This document shows, piece by piece, positions 10,481-20,766 of a DNA stretch of 64,000 bases (positions are counted from its first letter, which is position 1; every line of letters starts with the position of its first letter). Under the pieces are notes generated by a model. It had not been told where the DNA came from. It was given only the letters and a program-made list of their open reading frames with translations, and made no database searches. The stretch comes from Triticum aestivum (lineage: Eukaryota > Streptophyta > Magnoliopsida > Poales > Poaceae), in assembly GCF_018294505.1 (NCBI RefSeq), contig NC_057808.1, positions 221,977,325 through 222,041,324 on the forward strand, written 5' to 3'. The translations under genes and the position numbers were made by a program.

Positions 10481-11264
10481 ATGATGCCTCAAAGAAAATA
10501 TTATGATGTTCCTTACCCCAATATTTTGCTAGAAGATAAGAATGAGGATCTTAAAATGAGTGTTTCTTCTATTGATTCCTTGTTTAGTAAAGTTAAGATT
10601 GATGAAAAAGGGACTGGAGAAGATTCAACTTTAGCTAGAAGGTGTCCTGATAATTCTGAGGGTGAAAATTTTGTTGAGAAAATTTATAGATGTGGGTTTG
10701 AAGAGGTCAAAACTTTAACTAGGGATGTGCCCACTCTTTTGGATTACAAAGACTTTAATTATGATAGTTGCTCTTTGATTGATTGTATTTTTTGTTGCAA
10801 TCCATGATAAATTCACCCCATGCTTATGAACAAAATAAAGCTTTTACTAAACATATTGTTGATGCTATGATGAAAGCTTTGGAAGAAAAGTTGGAATTGG
10901 AAGTTTCAATTCCTAGAAAATTGCATGATGAATGGGAACCTACTATCAAAGTCAAGATTAAAAATTATGAGTGTTTCGCTTTGTGTGACTTGGGTACTAG
11001 TGTTTCTACAATTCTGAAATCTTTATGTGATGTGCTTGGTCTTACCGATATTGAAGAATGCTCTTTAAATTTGCACTTGGCGGATTCTACTATTAAAAAG
11101 CCTATGGGAAGAATTAATGATGTTCTTATTATTGCAAATAGGAATTATGTGCCCATAGATTTTATTGTTCTTGATATTGATTGCAATCTGTCTTGTCCAA
11201 TTATTCTTGGTAGACCATTTTTACACACTATCGGTGCCGTGATTGATATGAAAGAAGGCAATAT
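10481..11264 (+). pseudogene. Reduced gag/protease-like ORF of G, first part
   Basis: The first open stretch, 10481-10807 (MMPQRKYYDVPYPNILL...), ends in CNP-stop. A second frame from 10783 continues with SPHAYEQNKAFTKHIVDAMM and a retropepsin-like domain. The motif FALCDLGTSVSTIL matches the D-(S/L)-G-(A/T)-S active-site pattern, and SCPIILGRPFLHTIGAVID matches the ILGRPFL flap region. The LINE cuts the ORF after DMKEGN. It resumes in frame at 35928 with KFQFPPRKGMEHFPRTRIRPPYE and stops at 36046-36048. One frameshift separates the two stretches. It differs from the gag-like remnant of F, so G and F retained different parts of an Athila-type polyprotein. Confidence 0.7.
11251..11264 (+). repeat. 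LINE target-site duplication, left copy
   Basis: AAAGAAGGCAATAT, repeated exactly at 35914-35927. In G the duplicated bases lie inside the protease-like ORF. Confidence 0.9.
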
Positions 11265-12214
11265 GGCCTTTGCTGGGAGTAGCACGATGAGTTTCGAATC
11301 GTGCGAGCCATTGGGGGCGTCTCTGGGCGTCGCGGGCGGCGCCGTTGCTTTCCCTGGCGATCTTGGTGCGGCTGATGCGTGGGTGTAGTGCGGCGGGGCC
11401 TCAGTAGCTCTCCAGTGTGCCCTGCCTCAGTGTGCCCCTGGGTCGGGGCGGGCGGCGTGCGGTGGCCGGTTCTGGGCCTTGGCGGAGGATGAGTCCGATG
11501 AGGAGGATGGGACCTCCTCGCCGCGGTTGCCCCCCTCCGGCGGGGGCGACGTTGGGCGACTTCGTTCAGGTGGCGGCGGATGGCGGTGCCGGTCGGGGAG
11601 ACCGTCGCAGACGCTTCGCTACGGGCGGTGGTGGCTCGCGTGGGACGGCGGTGCGGTGCTGGAGACCTCCGTTGTCCTCCGATCCGCCCTCGCGGGGGGC
11701 TCGCCCTGCGACCCCTGTGCCTCCACCGGGATCTGTCCCCGGGGCGGCTGCGACGGCGCCTGAGGAGTGGCCTGCGCTCCCATCCTTGCCCTCTCCGGTG
11801 CCGGTGGCGGCGTAGGCGGCTCGGGTGGCGGAGACGGCCGGCGCGCTAGGGTTGGCGCTGACGTGCGACGCTCCACCCCTGGGCCTGGTGGCACCTGTTT
11901 GGCCTGGGACGACCTCGGTCTGTCCTGAGGCCCGAGTGCCTCCTGGGGTGGGGCCCTCTGCGGCGGCGGATGGGCACTTGGGCTCCTGTGCTGGGCTTGG
12001 CCCAGTCTTGACCTGTGCCTCTCGGCCTGGCCCGGGAGGGGCCCTTAAGCTCGGGCGGCCGCGCTATATATGGCTGCGCAGGGGTTCACGCGACCCCTCA
12101 CTAGGGTTTCCGGCTCGTCCCAGCGAGGTGCGGCGCTTCAGTCTCTTCACCAGATCTCTCTTCCCCCTTCCTCCTCCTCCCCCTCTCACCCTATCCTTCG
12201 CCGCGGTGACGGCC
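11265..12214 (+). other. LINE 5' UTR, GC-rich
   Basis: About 0.95 kb with strong G/C bias and overlapping ORFs in several frames on both strands, none resembling a known protein. A GCTATATATGGC TATA-like site is at 12062-12073, and a C/T-rich stretch precedes the ORF1 ATG. Interpreted as leader with an internal promoter. Confidence 0.65.
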
Positions 12215-12765
12215 ATGGGTGATAGGCGAGCGGATAAGCGGCCGATGGAGGCTCCGGTCCCCGAGGAGGAGCGGCAACGTGAGAAGGCATTGCGAGAGCA
12301 GGCGAAGCGTGGTCAGCGGGCCAGGGCGGCGGGTCGAGATGATGGCGACGGTGACTTCGATCAAGGTTAAGGTGGCGGCTACGGTCATGGCTATGGAGGC
12401 AGCCATGGCCAAAGTTTTGGATCTGGCTCCCACGAGCGCGAGGGGGATTGGGGTCCTCCTCCACCTTGGTGGGGTCAGCAAGAGAGGAAGAAGAAGCGCA
12501 AGCAAGGGCAGCACAGGCGATAGCTGGAGCAGCCGCAGGAGCATCCCCTTTGCGGTGGGGGACATGGGGATCCGCTGGCTAAGAAGCCGCGGGTGTCGGC
12601 TGTCCCTCTGGCGGTGGCCTTGCTGGAGGCGCCGCGGGGGTCGGCGGACGCGCCCATTCCGGTTGAAGAAGAGGGTGGGGAGTGCTTCAAGTGCGTCCGG
12701 ACCGGGCATTTTCAGGCCAAGTGTACCTTTCCCCCCTCTGTGTGATCTGTAAGTAGGAGGGCCAC
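12215..12765 (+). pseudogene. LINE ORF1, N-terminal part with CCHC zinc knuckle
   Basis: ATG at 12215 begins MGDRRADKRPMEAPVPEEER, a charged segment. The frame has TAA at 12368-12370 and a TAG near 12520, and is otherwise open through a Gly-rich stretch, a Lys/Arg-rich basic stretch (QQERKKKRKQG) and the knuckle CFKCVRTGHFQAKC (CX2CX4HX4C) at about 12691-12732. A frameshift follows at the C-run before LCVICK, and F is inserted right after. ORF1 proteins of this LINE type bind RNA and form the ribonucleoprotein; the knuckle shows this is that gene. The continuation is at 19323. Confidence 0.72.
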
Positions 12766-14307
12766 TAATACGTCTCCAACGTATCTATAATTTTTGATTG
12801 TTCCATGCTATTATATATTCTGTTTTGGATGTTTAATGGGCTTATTTACACACTTTATATTATTTTTAGGACTAACCTATTAACCGGAGGCCCATCCCAA
12901 ATTGCTGTTTTTTTTTGCCTATTTCAGTGTTTCGCAGAAAAAAATATCAAATGGAGTCCAAACGGAATGAAACCTTCGGGAACGTGATTTTTGGAACAAA
13001 CGTGATCTAGAGGACTTGGAGTGGACGTCAAGCAACCGACGAGGAAGCCACGAGGCAGGGGGCGCGCCCTCCACCCTCGTGGGCCCCTTGTGGCTCCACC
13101 GAGCTACTTCTTCCTCCTATATATACCTACGTACCCCGAAACCATCAGTAGAGGAGCCAAAACCCTTTTTCTGCCGCCGCAACCTTCTGTACCCGTGAGA
13201 TCCCATCTTGGGGCCTTTTCCGGCACTCCACCGGAGGGGCATTGATCATGGAGGGCTTCTACATCAACACCATAGCCTCTCCGATGATGTGTGAGTAGTT
13301 TACCTCAGACCTTCGGGTCCATAGTTATTAGCTAGATGGTTTCTTCTCTCTCTTTGGATCTCAATACAAAGTTCTCCCCGATTCTCTTGGAGATCTATTC
13401 GATGTAATCTTCTTTTCCGGTGTGTTTGTCGAGATCCGATGAATTGTGGGTTTATGATCAAGATTATCTATGAACAATATTTGAATCTTCTCTGAATTCT
13501 TTTATGTATGATTGGTTATCTTTGCAAGTCTCTTCGAATTATAAGTTTGGTTTGGCCTACTAGATTGATCTTTCTTGCAATGGGAGAAGTGCTTAGCTTT
13601 GGGTTCAATCTTGCGGTGCTCAATCCCAGTGACATTAGGGGAAACGACACGTATTGTATTATTGCCATCAAGGATAAAAAGATGGGGTTTATATCATATT
13701 GCATGAGTTTATCCCTCTACATCATGTCATCTTGCTTAAAGCGTTACTCTGTTCTTATGAACTTAATACTCTAGATGCATGCTGGATAGCGGTCGATGTG
13801 TGGAGTAATGGTAGTAGATGCAGGCAGGAGTCGGTCTACTTGTCACGGACGTGATGCCTATATACATGATCATACCTAGATATTCTCATAACTATGCTCA
13901 ATTCTATCAATTGCTCGACAGTAATTTGTTTACCCACCGTAATACTTATGCTATCTTGAGAGAAGCCACTAGTGAAACCCATGGCCCCCGGGTCTATTTT
14001 CCATCATATAAGTTTCCTATTTATTTTTATTTTGCAATCTTTACTTTTATCTTTATCATAAAAATACCAAAAAATTTATTATCTCTATCAGATCTCACTT
14101 TTGCAAGTGGCCGTGAAGGGATTGACAACCCCTTTATCGCGTTGGTTGCAAGGTTCTTATTTGTTTGTGTAGGTGCGTGGGACTTGAGCGTGGTCTCCTA
14201 CTGGATTGATACCTTGGTTCTCAAAAACTGAGGGTAATACTTACACTACTTTGCTGCATCACCCTTTCTCTTCAAGGGAAAACCAACGCAGTGCTCAAGA
14301 GGTAGCA
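12766..14307 (+). repeat. 5' LTR of F
   Basis: 1542 bp, starting TAATACGTCTCCAACG (terminal TG mutated to TA) and ending GAGGTAGCA. TATA-like CTATATATACC at about 13118. Nearly identical to 17702-19255. Confidence 0.9.
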
Positions 14308-14316
14308 AGAAGGATT

Positions 14317-14334
14317 TCTCGCGCTGCCGGGGAG
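14317..14334 (+). promoter_or_regulatory. Degenerate primer binding site of F
   Basis: TCTCGCGCTGCCGGGGAG corresponds to TCTGGCGCCGTTGCCGGGGAG in E but has lost bases. The copy after the 3' LTR (19266-19283) reads CTGGCGCTGCCGGGGAGT. Confidence 0.6.
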
Positions 14335-14495
14335 TCTACGCACAAGTCAAGACATACCAAGTACCCATCACAAACTCTTATCCCTCGCATTACATTATTT
14401 GCCATTTGCCTCTCGTTTTCCTCTCCCCCAGTTCACCCTTGCCGTTTTATTCGCCCTCTCTTTCCTTTCGCCTCTTTTTCGCTTGCTTCGTCGTC

Positions 14496-15302
14496 ATGGC
14501 TACTCCTTTATCTACTCCTTTGTCTCCCAAGAATGAAGTTCTTAATTTAGAAAGGGAGGGAGAAAATCTAAAAAATGCTTGGTACAAAATTTGCAATGCG
14601 CAAAATAGATCTGCTAGGAAGCAATCTACTTCCGTTCTTCTTCGCAATTTTTATGTAGGAATCACTCATTGGAATAGATATATCTCGATACCATTACCGT
14701 AGGAAATTTCTTGGGTAGCCATACTTTTGATTCTTATAATGCTATGATAGATTTGTTTGGCCCACCACCTCTTTTGGTTAATGGAACTATTTTAACTTTG
14801 GAACATGTGATGCAATGGCTTGAAATCATTGAAAATAAGGTTGCCACAGTAGAGTTGATTGAAAATTTGGATAAGAAGATCCATAACCAGATTACCCAAT
14901 ACGGATCTAAGGTAGGAGTTGCTCTAATTTTTTTTTAAAGAAAAGGAACCTATGGTTAATGAAAAGATAGATCAAGATTCCACCAGAATTGATAAAATTG
15001 AGGATATTATTACCAACCTAGGGTCTGCCTTTTCTTCTGTGAAAAACACTCCTCACAATGCTAAGATTGCCAAATTGATTTATGTTCCTAAAAATAAGGG
15101 TGAAACTTCTAGTAAGGGAAATGCAGATCTCAAATCCATAAGTGTTCACCCCAACTTTGTCGCTATCCTTAAGGAACCTTTTGCTACAAATGATTTTCTC
15201 GATTTCGTGCCTAGGAGTTTGATAATTAATAAAAATAAAGTAACACCTAGGGGTTATAGGTGTCTTATCGAAGAATTGCCTACCAAAGATGGCAATACCT
15301 AG
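14496..15302 (+). pseudogene. gag-like remnant of F
   Basis: ATG at 14496 (MATPLSTPLSPKNEVL) opens a frame to about 14702. The next frame (14711-14938) reads SHTFDSYNAMIDLFGPPPLL and then a helical, coiled-coil-like stretch (LEIIENKVATVELIENLDKK). A third frame, 14952-15302, ends KDGNT-stop. Two small frameshifts separate them; one is at a T-run near 14928-14936. The middle resembles the C-terminal capsid region of Athila-lineage Gag, with no CCHC knuckle and no protease. Directly after the stop begins the conserved non-coding block GCCTAGCTA... shared with E and G. Probably a deletion derivative whose short Gag-like protein was once translated. Confidence 0.6.
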
Positions 15303-16026
15303 ATCTATCCTTGCTTTTATGCCTAGCTAGGGGCGTTAAACGATAGCGCTTGTTGGGAGGCAACCCAATTTTATTTTATTTTCTTGATTTTTGGTTCTGT
15401 TTAGTAATAAATCTTTTATCTAGCCTCTTGTTAGATGTCTTTTTATGTTTTAATTAGTGTTTGTGCCAAGTTAAACCTATAGGATCTTCTTGGATGATAG
15501 TTATTTGATCTTGCTGAAAATTCCAGAAACTTTCTGTTCACGAAAACAATTGTTAAAAATCACCAGAATGTGATAAAATACTGATTCCAATTGCAGTAGA
15601 TCAATAAACAAATTATCCAGGTCTTCCTATTTTGTTAGAAATTTTGGAGTTCCAGAAGTTTGCGTTAGTTACAGATTACTACAGACTGTTCTGTTTTTGA
15701 CAGATTCTGTTTTTCGCGTGTTGATTGCTTATTTTGATGAATCTATGGCTAGTAAAAGAGTTTATAAACCATAGAGAAGTTGGAATACAGTAGGTTTAAC
15801 ACCAATATAAATAAAGAATGAGTTCATTACAGTACCTTGAAGTAGTGTTTTGTTTTCTTTCGCTAACGGAGCTCACGAGATTTTCTGTTAAGTTTTGTGT
15901 TGTGATGTTTTCATGTTTTGGGTAAAGATTTGATGGATTATGGAACAAGGATTGGCAAGAGCCTAAGCTTGGGGATGTCTAAGGCACCCCAAGGTAAAAT
16001 TCAAGGTCAACCAAAAGCCTAAGCTT

Positions 16027-16049
16027 GGGGATGCCCCGAAGGCATCCCC
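16027..16049 (+). other. Conserved hairpin GGGGATGCC / GGCATCCCC in F
   Basis: Perfect 9 bp inverted repeat with loop CCGAA. Equivalents: E 30802-30825, G 36773-36796, and a 7 bp version in E at 29334-29355. About 60 bp upstream is a second inverted repeat, CTTGGGG...CCCCAAG. Confidence 0.7.
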
Positions 16050-16203
16050 TCTTTCGTCTTCGTCTATCGGTAACTTTACTTGGGGCTATATTTTTATTCG
16101 CCACATGATATGTGTTTTGCTTGGAGCGTCTTGTATGCTTTTATTATTTGCTTTTTAGTTTACCACAATCATCCTTGCTGAAAACACCTTTTGAGAGAGA
16201 CAC

Positions 16204-16366
16204 ACATGATTCGGAATTTGTTAGAATACTCTATGTGCTTCACTTATATCTTTTGAGCTATATAGTTTTTGCTCTAGTGCTTCACTTATATCTTTTAGAG
16301 CACGGTGGTGGTTTTATTTTATGGAAATTATTGATCTCTCATGCTTCACTTATATTATTTTGAGAG
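16204..16366 (+). repeat. Stem-loop array in F (3 units)
   Basis: Units share a loop close to TGCTTCACTTATATCTTTT but have different stems that pair with themselves: ATACTC with GAGCTAT (one bulge), TGCTCTA (16270-16276) with TAGAGCA (16296-16302), and CTCTCA (16336-16341) with TGAGAG (16361-16366). Confidence 0.65.
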
Positions 16367-17697
16367 TCTTAAACAGCATGGTAATTTTCTTTAATTGTGA
16401 AATTAATCCGAATATGATAGGTATCCAAGATAAGCATAATAAAAACTGCCGTATTGAGTTCATTGAATATCATGGGAAGTTTGATACTTGATAAGTGTTT
16501 TGAGATATAAAGGTGGTAATATTAGAGTGTGCTAGTTGAGTAATTGTGAAATTGAGAAATACTTGTGTTAAGGTTGGCAAGTCCCGTAGCATGCACGTAT
16601 GGTAAAAGTTGTGTGACAATTTCTTTTATTGCTTTCCTTATGAGTGGTGGTCGGGGACGAGCGATGGTCTTTTCCTACGAATCTATCCCTCTAGGGGCAT
16701 GCGTAGTAGTACTTTGCTTCGAGGGCTAATAAACTTTTGCAATAAGTATATGAGTTCTTTATGACTAATGTGAGTCCATGGATTATACGCACTCTCAACC
16801 TTCCGCAATTTTCTAGCCTCTACGGTACCGTGCATTGCCCTTTCTCGCCTTGAGAGTTGGTGCAAACTTCGCCGGTGCATCCAAACCCCGTTATATGATA
16901 CGCTCTATCACAAATAAACCTCCTTATATCTTCCTCAAAACAGCCACCATACCTACCTATCATGGCATTTCCATAGCCATTCCAAGATATATTGCCATGC
17001 AAGTTTCCACCGTTCCGTTTATTATGAGACGCTCCATCATTGTCATATTGCTATTGCATGATCATGTAGTTGACATCGTATTTGTGGCAAAGCCACCTTT
17101 CATATTTTTTTATACATGTCACTCTTGATTCATTGCATATCCCGGTACACCGCCGGAGGCATTCACATAGAGTCATATTTTGTTCTAAGTGTTGAGTTGT
17201 AATTCTTGAGTTGTAAGTAATAAAAGTGTGATGATCATCATCATTAGAGCATTGTCCCATGTGAGGAAAGGATGATGGAAACTATGATTCCACCACAAGT
17301 CGGGATGAGATTCCGGACTCAATAAAAAAAAGAAAAAAGAGGCCAAAGAAAAAAAGAGAAGGCCCAAAATAATAATAATAATAATAAATATGAGAGAAAA
17401 AGAGAGAAGTGACAATGTTACTATGCTTTTTCCACACTTGTGCTTCAAAGTAGCACCGTGATCTTCATGATAGAGAGTCTCCTATGTTGTCACTTTCATA
17501 TACTAGTGGGAATTTTTCATTATAGAACTTGGCTTGTATATTCCAATGATGGGCTTCCTCAAAATGCCGAAGGTCTTCGTGAGCAAGTGAGTTGAATGCA
17601 CACCCACTTAGTTTCTTTTGTTGAGCTTTCATACATTTATAGCTCTAGTGCATCTGTTGCATGGCAATCCCTACTCTTCTCATTGACATCAATTGAT

Positions 17698-19300
17698 GGG
17701 CATCTCCAACGTATCTATAATTTTTTATTGTTCCATGCTATTATATATTCTGTTTTGGATGTTTAATGGGCTTATTTATACACTTTTATATTATTTTTGG
17801 GACTAACCTATTAACCGGAGGCCCAGCCCAAATTGCTGTTTTTTTGCCTATTTCAGTGTTTCGCAGAAAAAGAATATCAAACGGAGTCCAAACGGAATGA
17901 AACCTTCGGGAACGTGATTTTCGGAACAAACGTGATCCAGACGACTTGGAGTGGACGTCAAGTAACCGACGAGGAAGCCACGAGGCAGGGGCACGCCTAC
18001 CCCCTGGGCGCGCCTTCCACCCTCGTGGGCCCCACGTGGCTCCACCGACCTACTTCTTCCACCTATATGTACCTTCGTACCCCCAAAGCATCAGCAGAGG
18101 AGCCAAAACCGTATTTCCACCACCGCAACCTTCTGTACCCGTGAGATCCCATCTTGGGGCCTTTTCCGGTGCTCCGTCGGAGGGGGCATTACTCACGGAG
18201 GGCTTCTACATCAACACCATAGCCTCTCCGATGATGTGTGAGTAGTTTACCTCAGACCTTCGGGTCCATAGTTATTAGATAGATGGCTTCTTCTCTCTCT
18301 TTGGATCTCAATACAAAGTTCTCCTCGATTCTCTTGGAGATCTATTCGATGTAATCTTCTTTTCCGGTGTGTTTGTCGAGATCCGATGAATTGTGGGTTT
18401 ATGATCAAGATTATCTATGAACAATATTTGAATCTTCTCTGAATTCTTTTATGTATGATTGGTTATCTTTGCAAGTCTCTTCGAATTATAAGTTTGGTTT
18501 GGCCTAATAGATTGATCTTTCTTGCAATGGGAGAAGTGCTTAGCTTTGGGTTCAATCTTGCGGTGCTCAATCCCAGTGACATTAGGGGAAACGACACGTA
18601 TTGTATTATTGCCATCAAGGATAAAAAGATGGGGTTTATATCATATTGCATGAGTTTATCCCTCTACATCATGTCATCTTGCTTAAAGCGTTACTCTGTT
18701 CTTATGAACTTAATACTCTAGATGCATGCTGGATAGCGGTCGATGTGTGGAGTAATGGTAGTAGATGCAGGCAGGAGTCGGTCTACTTGTCACGGACGTG
18801 ATGCCTATATACATGATCATACCTAGATATTCTCATAACTATGCTCAATTCTATCAATTGCTCGACAGTAATTTGTTTACCCACCGTAATACTTATGCTA
18901 TCTTGAGAGAAGCCACTAGTGAAACTTATGGGCCCCGGGTCTATTTTCCATCATATAAGTTTCCTATTTATTTTTATTTTGCAATCTTTACTTTTATCTT
19001 TATCATAAAAATACCAAAAATATTATTATGTCTATGAGATCTCACTTTTGCAAGTGGCCGTCAAGGGATTGACAACCCCTTTATCGCGTTGGTTGCAAGG
19101 TTCTTATTTGTTTGTGTAGGTGCGTGGGACTTGAGCGTGGTCTCCTACTGGATTGATACCTTGGTTCTCAAAAACTGAGGGAAATACTTACGCTACTTTG
19201 CTGCATCACCCTTTCCTCTTCAAGGGAAAACCAACGCAGTGCTCAAGAGGTAGCAAGAATGATTTCTGGCGCTGCCGGGGAGTCTACGCACAAGTCAAGA
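17698..19300 (+). repeat. 3' LTR of F plus 45 bp of leader
   Basis: The LTR body runs from CATCTCCAACG near 17701 to TAGCA at 19255; its first bases (TGATACG) are altered to TGATGGGC by a deletion junction. 19256-19300 repeats the primer-site leader found at 14308-14352. Confidence 0.85.
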
Positions 19301-19322
19301 CCGTCGTGTTGACCGTCTGATG

Positions 19323-20659
19323 AGACGATTGTGCCCCTTTCCATGCCGGAGGTGTGGCTTCACCTTCATGGCATCCCTAAGAAACACCATCGTGTTGACC
19401 GTCTGATGGATGGGCTCAAGATGCTGGGAAGGCCTATCATGGTGGATGAGCTTTCCCTCATCCGGGTGGGACCGGTGAGGATGAAGTTTGGATGCAAAGC
19501 CCCTGACAAGTTGAACGGTTTCGTGCAAGTCTGGTTTAATCATGAGGGATATGATATCAAGGTTGAGGTGGAAAGGCTCCCGAAGCGCTCTGGAGACGGG
19601 CCTGCGGCGCCTGGGGCTGGTAACGCACCCTCCCGCCCTGGCGACAAGAGGGCTGGTCCGCCTGGTTTGGGGACCTGGGGGCTGGTAGGTCAGCAGCAGG
19701 CTGACCCCAGGGCCCAGGGAGGGCAGGACAATGGCAATGGTGGAGGGCAGGACAATGGCAATGGTGGATAAGCTAAGGACGTGGAGATGTCCTGCCGCGA
19801 GGAGGAGCCTGAGGACAGTATGCCGGAGACATCGGTCGACATGGAGACATGGGATCTACTGGGCATCAAAGAGCTCGCTCTCGAGGAGGTGAAAGATGGC
19901 ATGGAGCCTGGGTCGCTTGCGGTTCTGGACACGGCTGGGAGCAGTCCGCCACCGTCCCGCGCTCTGGTGGGGGTCTTCAACCAGGTTGGTATGCAGGCGG
20001 TGTCTAGCGCTGGCCGTGGTGTTTCTACGGTCACCCCGGCCTCCCCCAGTCTGCTGGGCTCTGACACGGGAGTGGTGCTCAACGAACCTTCCATCCGCAC
20101 CCCGCTGTCAAGCCGCCGCAGCTCGGGGGGCTCTGGGCGTGCCCCCAAGATGACGGCTGGGCGGAAGCCTTCGCCCAACCACGCAGTTTTGTCCCTTCCT
20201 TCGCTTGTTGCGTCGGCGAGCATGGATCTACAGGCTGCGCTGGGTGCCGCGGGCGCGTCGGTCAAGGCAAGGTGCTCCCGGGCTTCCCCGGTCTCTCAAC
20301 GTGCTCCAAGTGCTAGGGCCAAGGTGGCGTCGGGCGACCTGTCCTCCATGGAGAGTGCGCAGCTTTGCCAGGCGGACAAGAATCTCGAGACCTCAGTTAA
20401 CCCCCCTCCTTTAAGATTCTGAATGCTTTTACAGATCCGCAACTTGTTTCAATCCTAGACGACAACGACTTTGAGGTAGGTGCGGAGAGTGGTGAGCTTG
20501 TTTCTCTTATTCGTGCTCGCAAGGATGCCCAAGCGGCTCTGGCTGAGGCAGTCGCTGTGGCCAAGGCCAGGGAGGCCAACGCCACGGCATTGTCTGTCCC
20601 TGGATCTGCAGGGATTGTGGCTAACTCTAACCCGTTAGTCCTGTCGGAGGGGGGGTGCT
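19323..20659 (+). pseudogene. LINE ORF1, C-terminal part (DUF4283-like)
   Basis: Resumes after F in frame with DETIVPLSMPEVWLHLHGIPKK; then VDRLMDGLKMLGRP, LIRVGPVRMKFGCKAPDKL and GFVQVWFNHEGYDIKVEVE, the plant LINE/retroelement ORF1 domain known as DUF4283. A Gly/Asn/Gln-rich linker follows (QDNGNGGGQDNGNGG), then TAA at 19769-19771. The same frame stays open to 20422 as a Ser/Ala-rich tail. A frameshift near 20404-20414 leads to a helical Ala-rich end (AALAEAVAVAKAREAN) stopping at about 20659. The piece between the knuckle (12732) and this point appears to be missing, lost next to F. It would have bound LINE RNA with ORF2. Confidence 0.72.
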
Positions 20660-20766
20660 GAAACCAGGGAGGTTGAGGCAACTCCCTCGATGAGCCGTGC
20701 CCCGGCTAAAAAACGTGTGGCAAAACTGGTGACCTCCAGAGGGGTGCGCCTTCGCAATCGTATAAT

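Larger units (their letters stand above)
15303..17697 (+). other. F non-coding internal region with conserved RNA-type modules
   Basis: No gene. In order: block 1 (GCCTAGCTA...GGGAGGCAACCCA, 15322-15368), block 2 (ACAGACTGTTCTGT..., about 15682-15712), a G-rich double hairpin (15969-16049), a stem-loop array (16204-16366), and an (AAT)n run near 17370-17390. The homologous modules occur in E and G. The region joins the 3' LTR without the AATTAAGCTTGGGGATG polypurine stretch seen in E and G. Confidence 0.7.
12766..19300 (+). mobile_element. Element F: Athila-type non-autonomous gypsy retrotransposon (Sabrina-like)
   Basis: 5' LTR 12766-14307, degenerate primer site, internal region with a gag-like remnant and non-coding RNA modules, 3' LTR about 17698-19255. 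The 3' LTR is followed by 45 bp of primer-site leader (19256-19300), as in a tandem LTR-internal-LTR-internal arrangement cut short. The left flank GCCAC is not repeated on the right, so the right edge has been rearranged. It lies within LINE ORF1. The family resemblance to Sabrina is from memory. Confidence 0.85.

Noticed and set aside
10100..10807. 235-codon ORF starting in G's LTR
   Set aside because: Its first part is LTR and primer-site sequence; only 10481 onwards is a plausible internal ORF.
11417..12709. Overlapping long ORFs in the LINE 5' UTR and antisense to ORF1
   Set aside because: GC-driven; only the frame from 12215 leads to the CCHC knuckle.
16204..16366. Regularly repeated TGCTTCACTT motif as a CRISPR-like array
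   Set aside because: Spacing and flanks are irregular, units are imperfect, and the setting is a plant retrotransposon; stem-loops explain it better.
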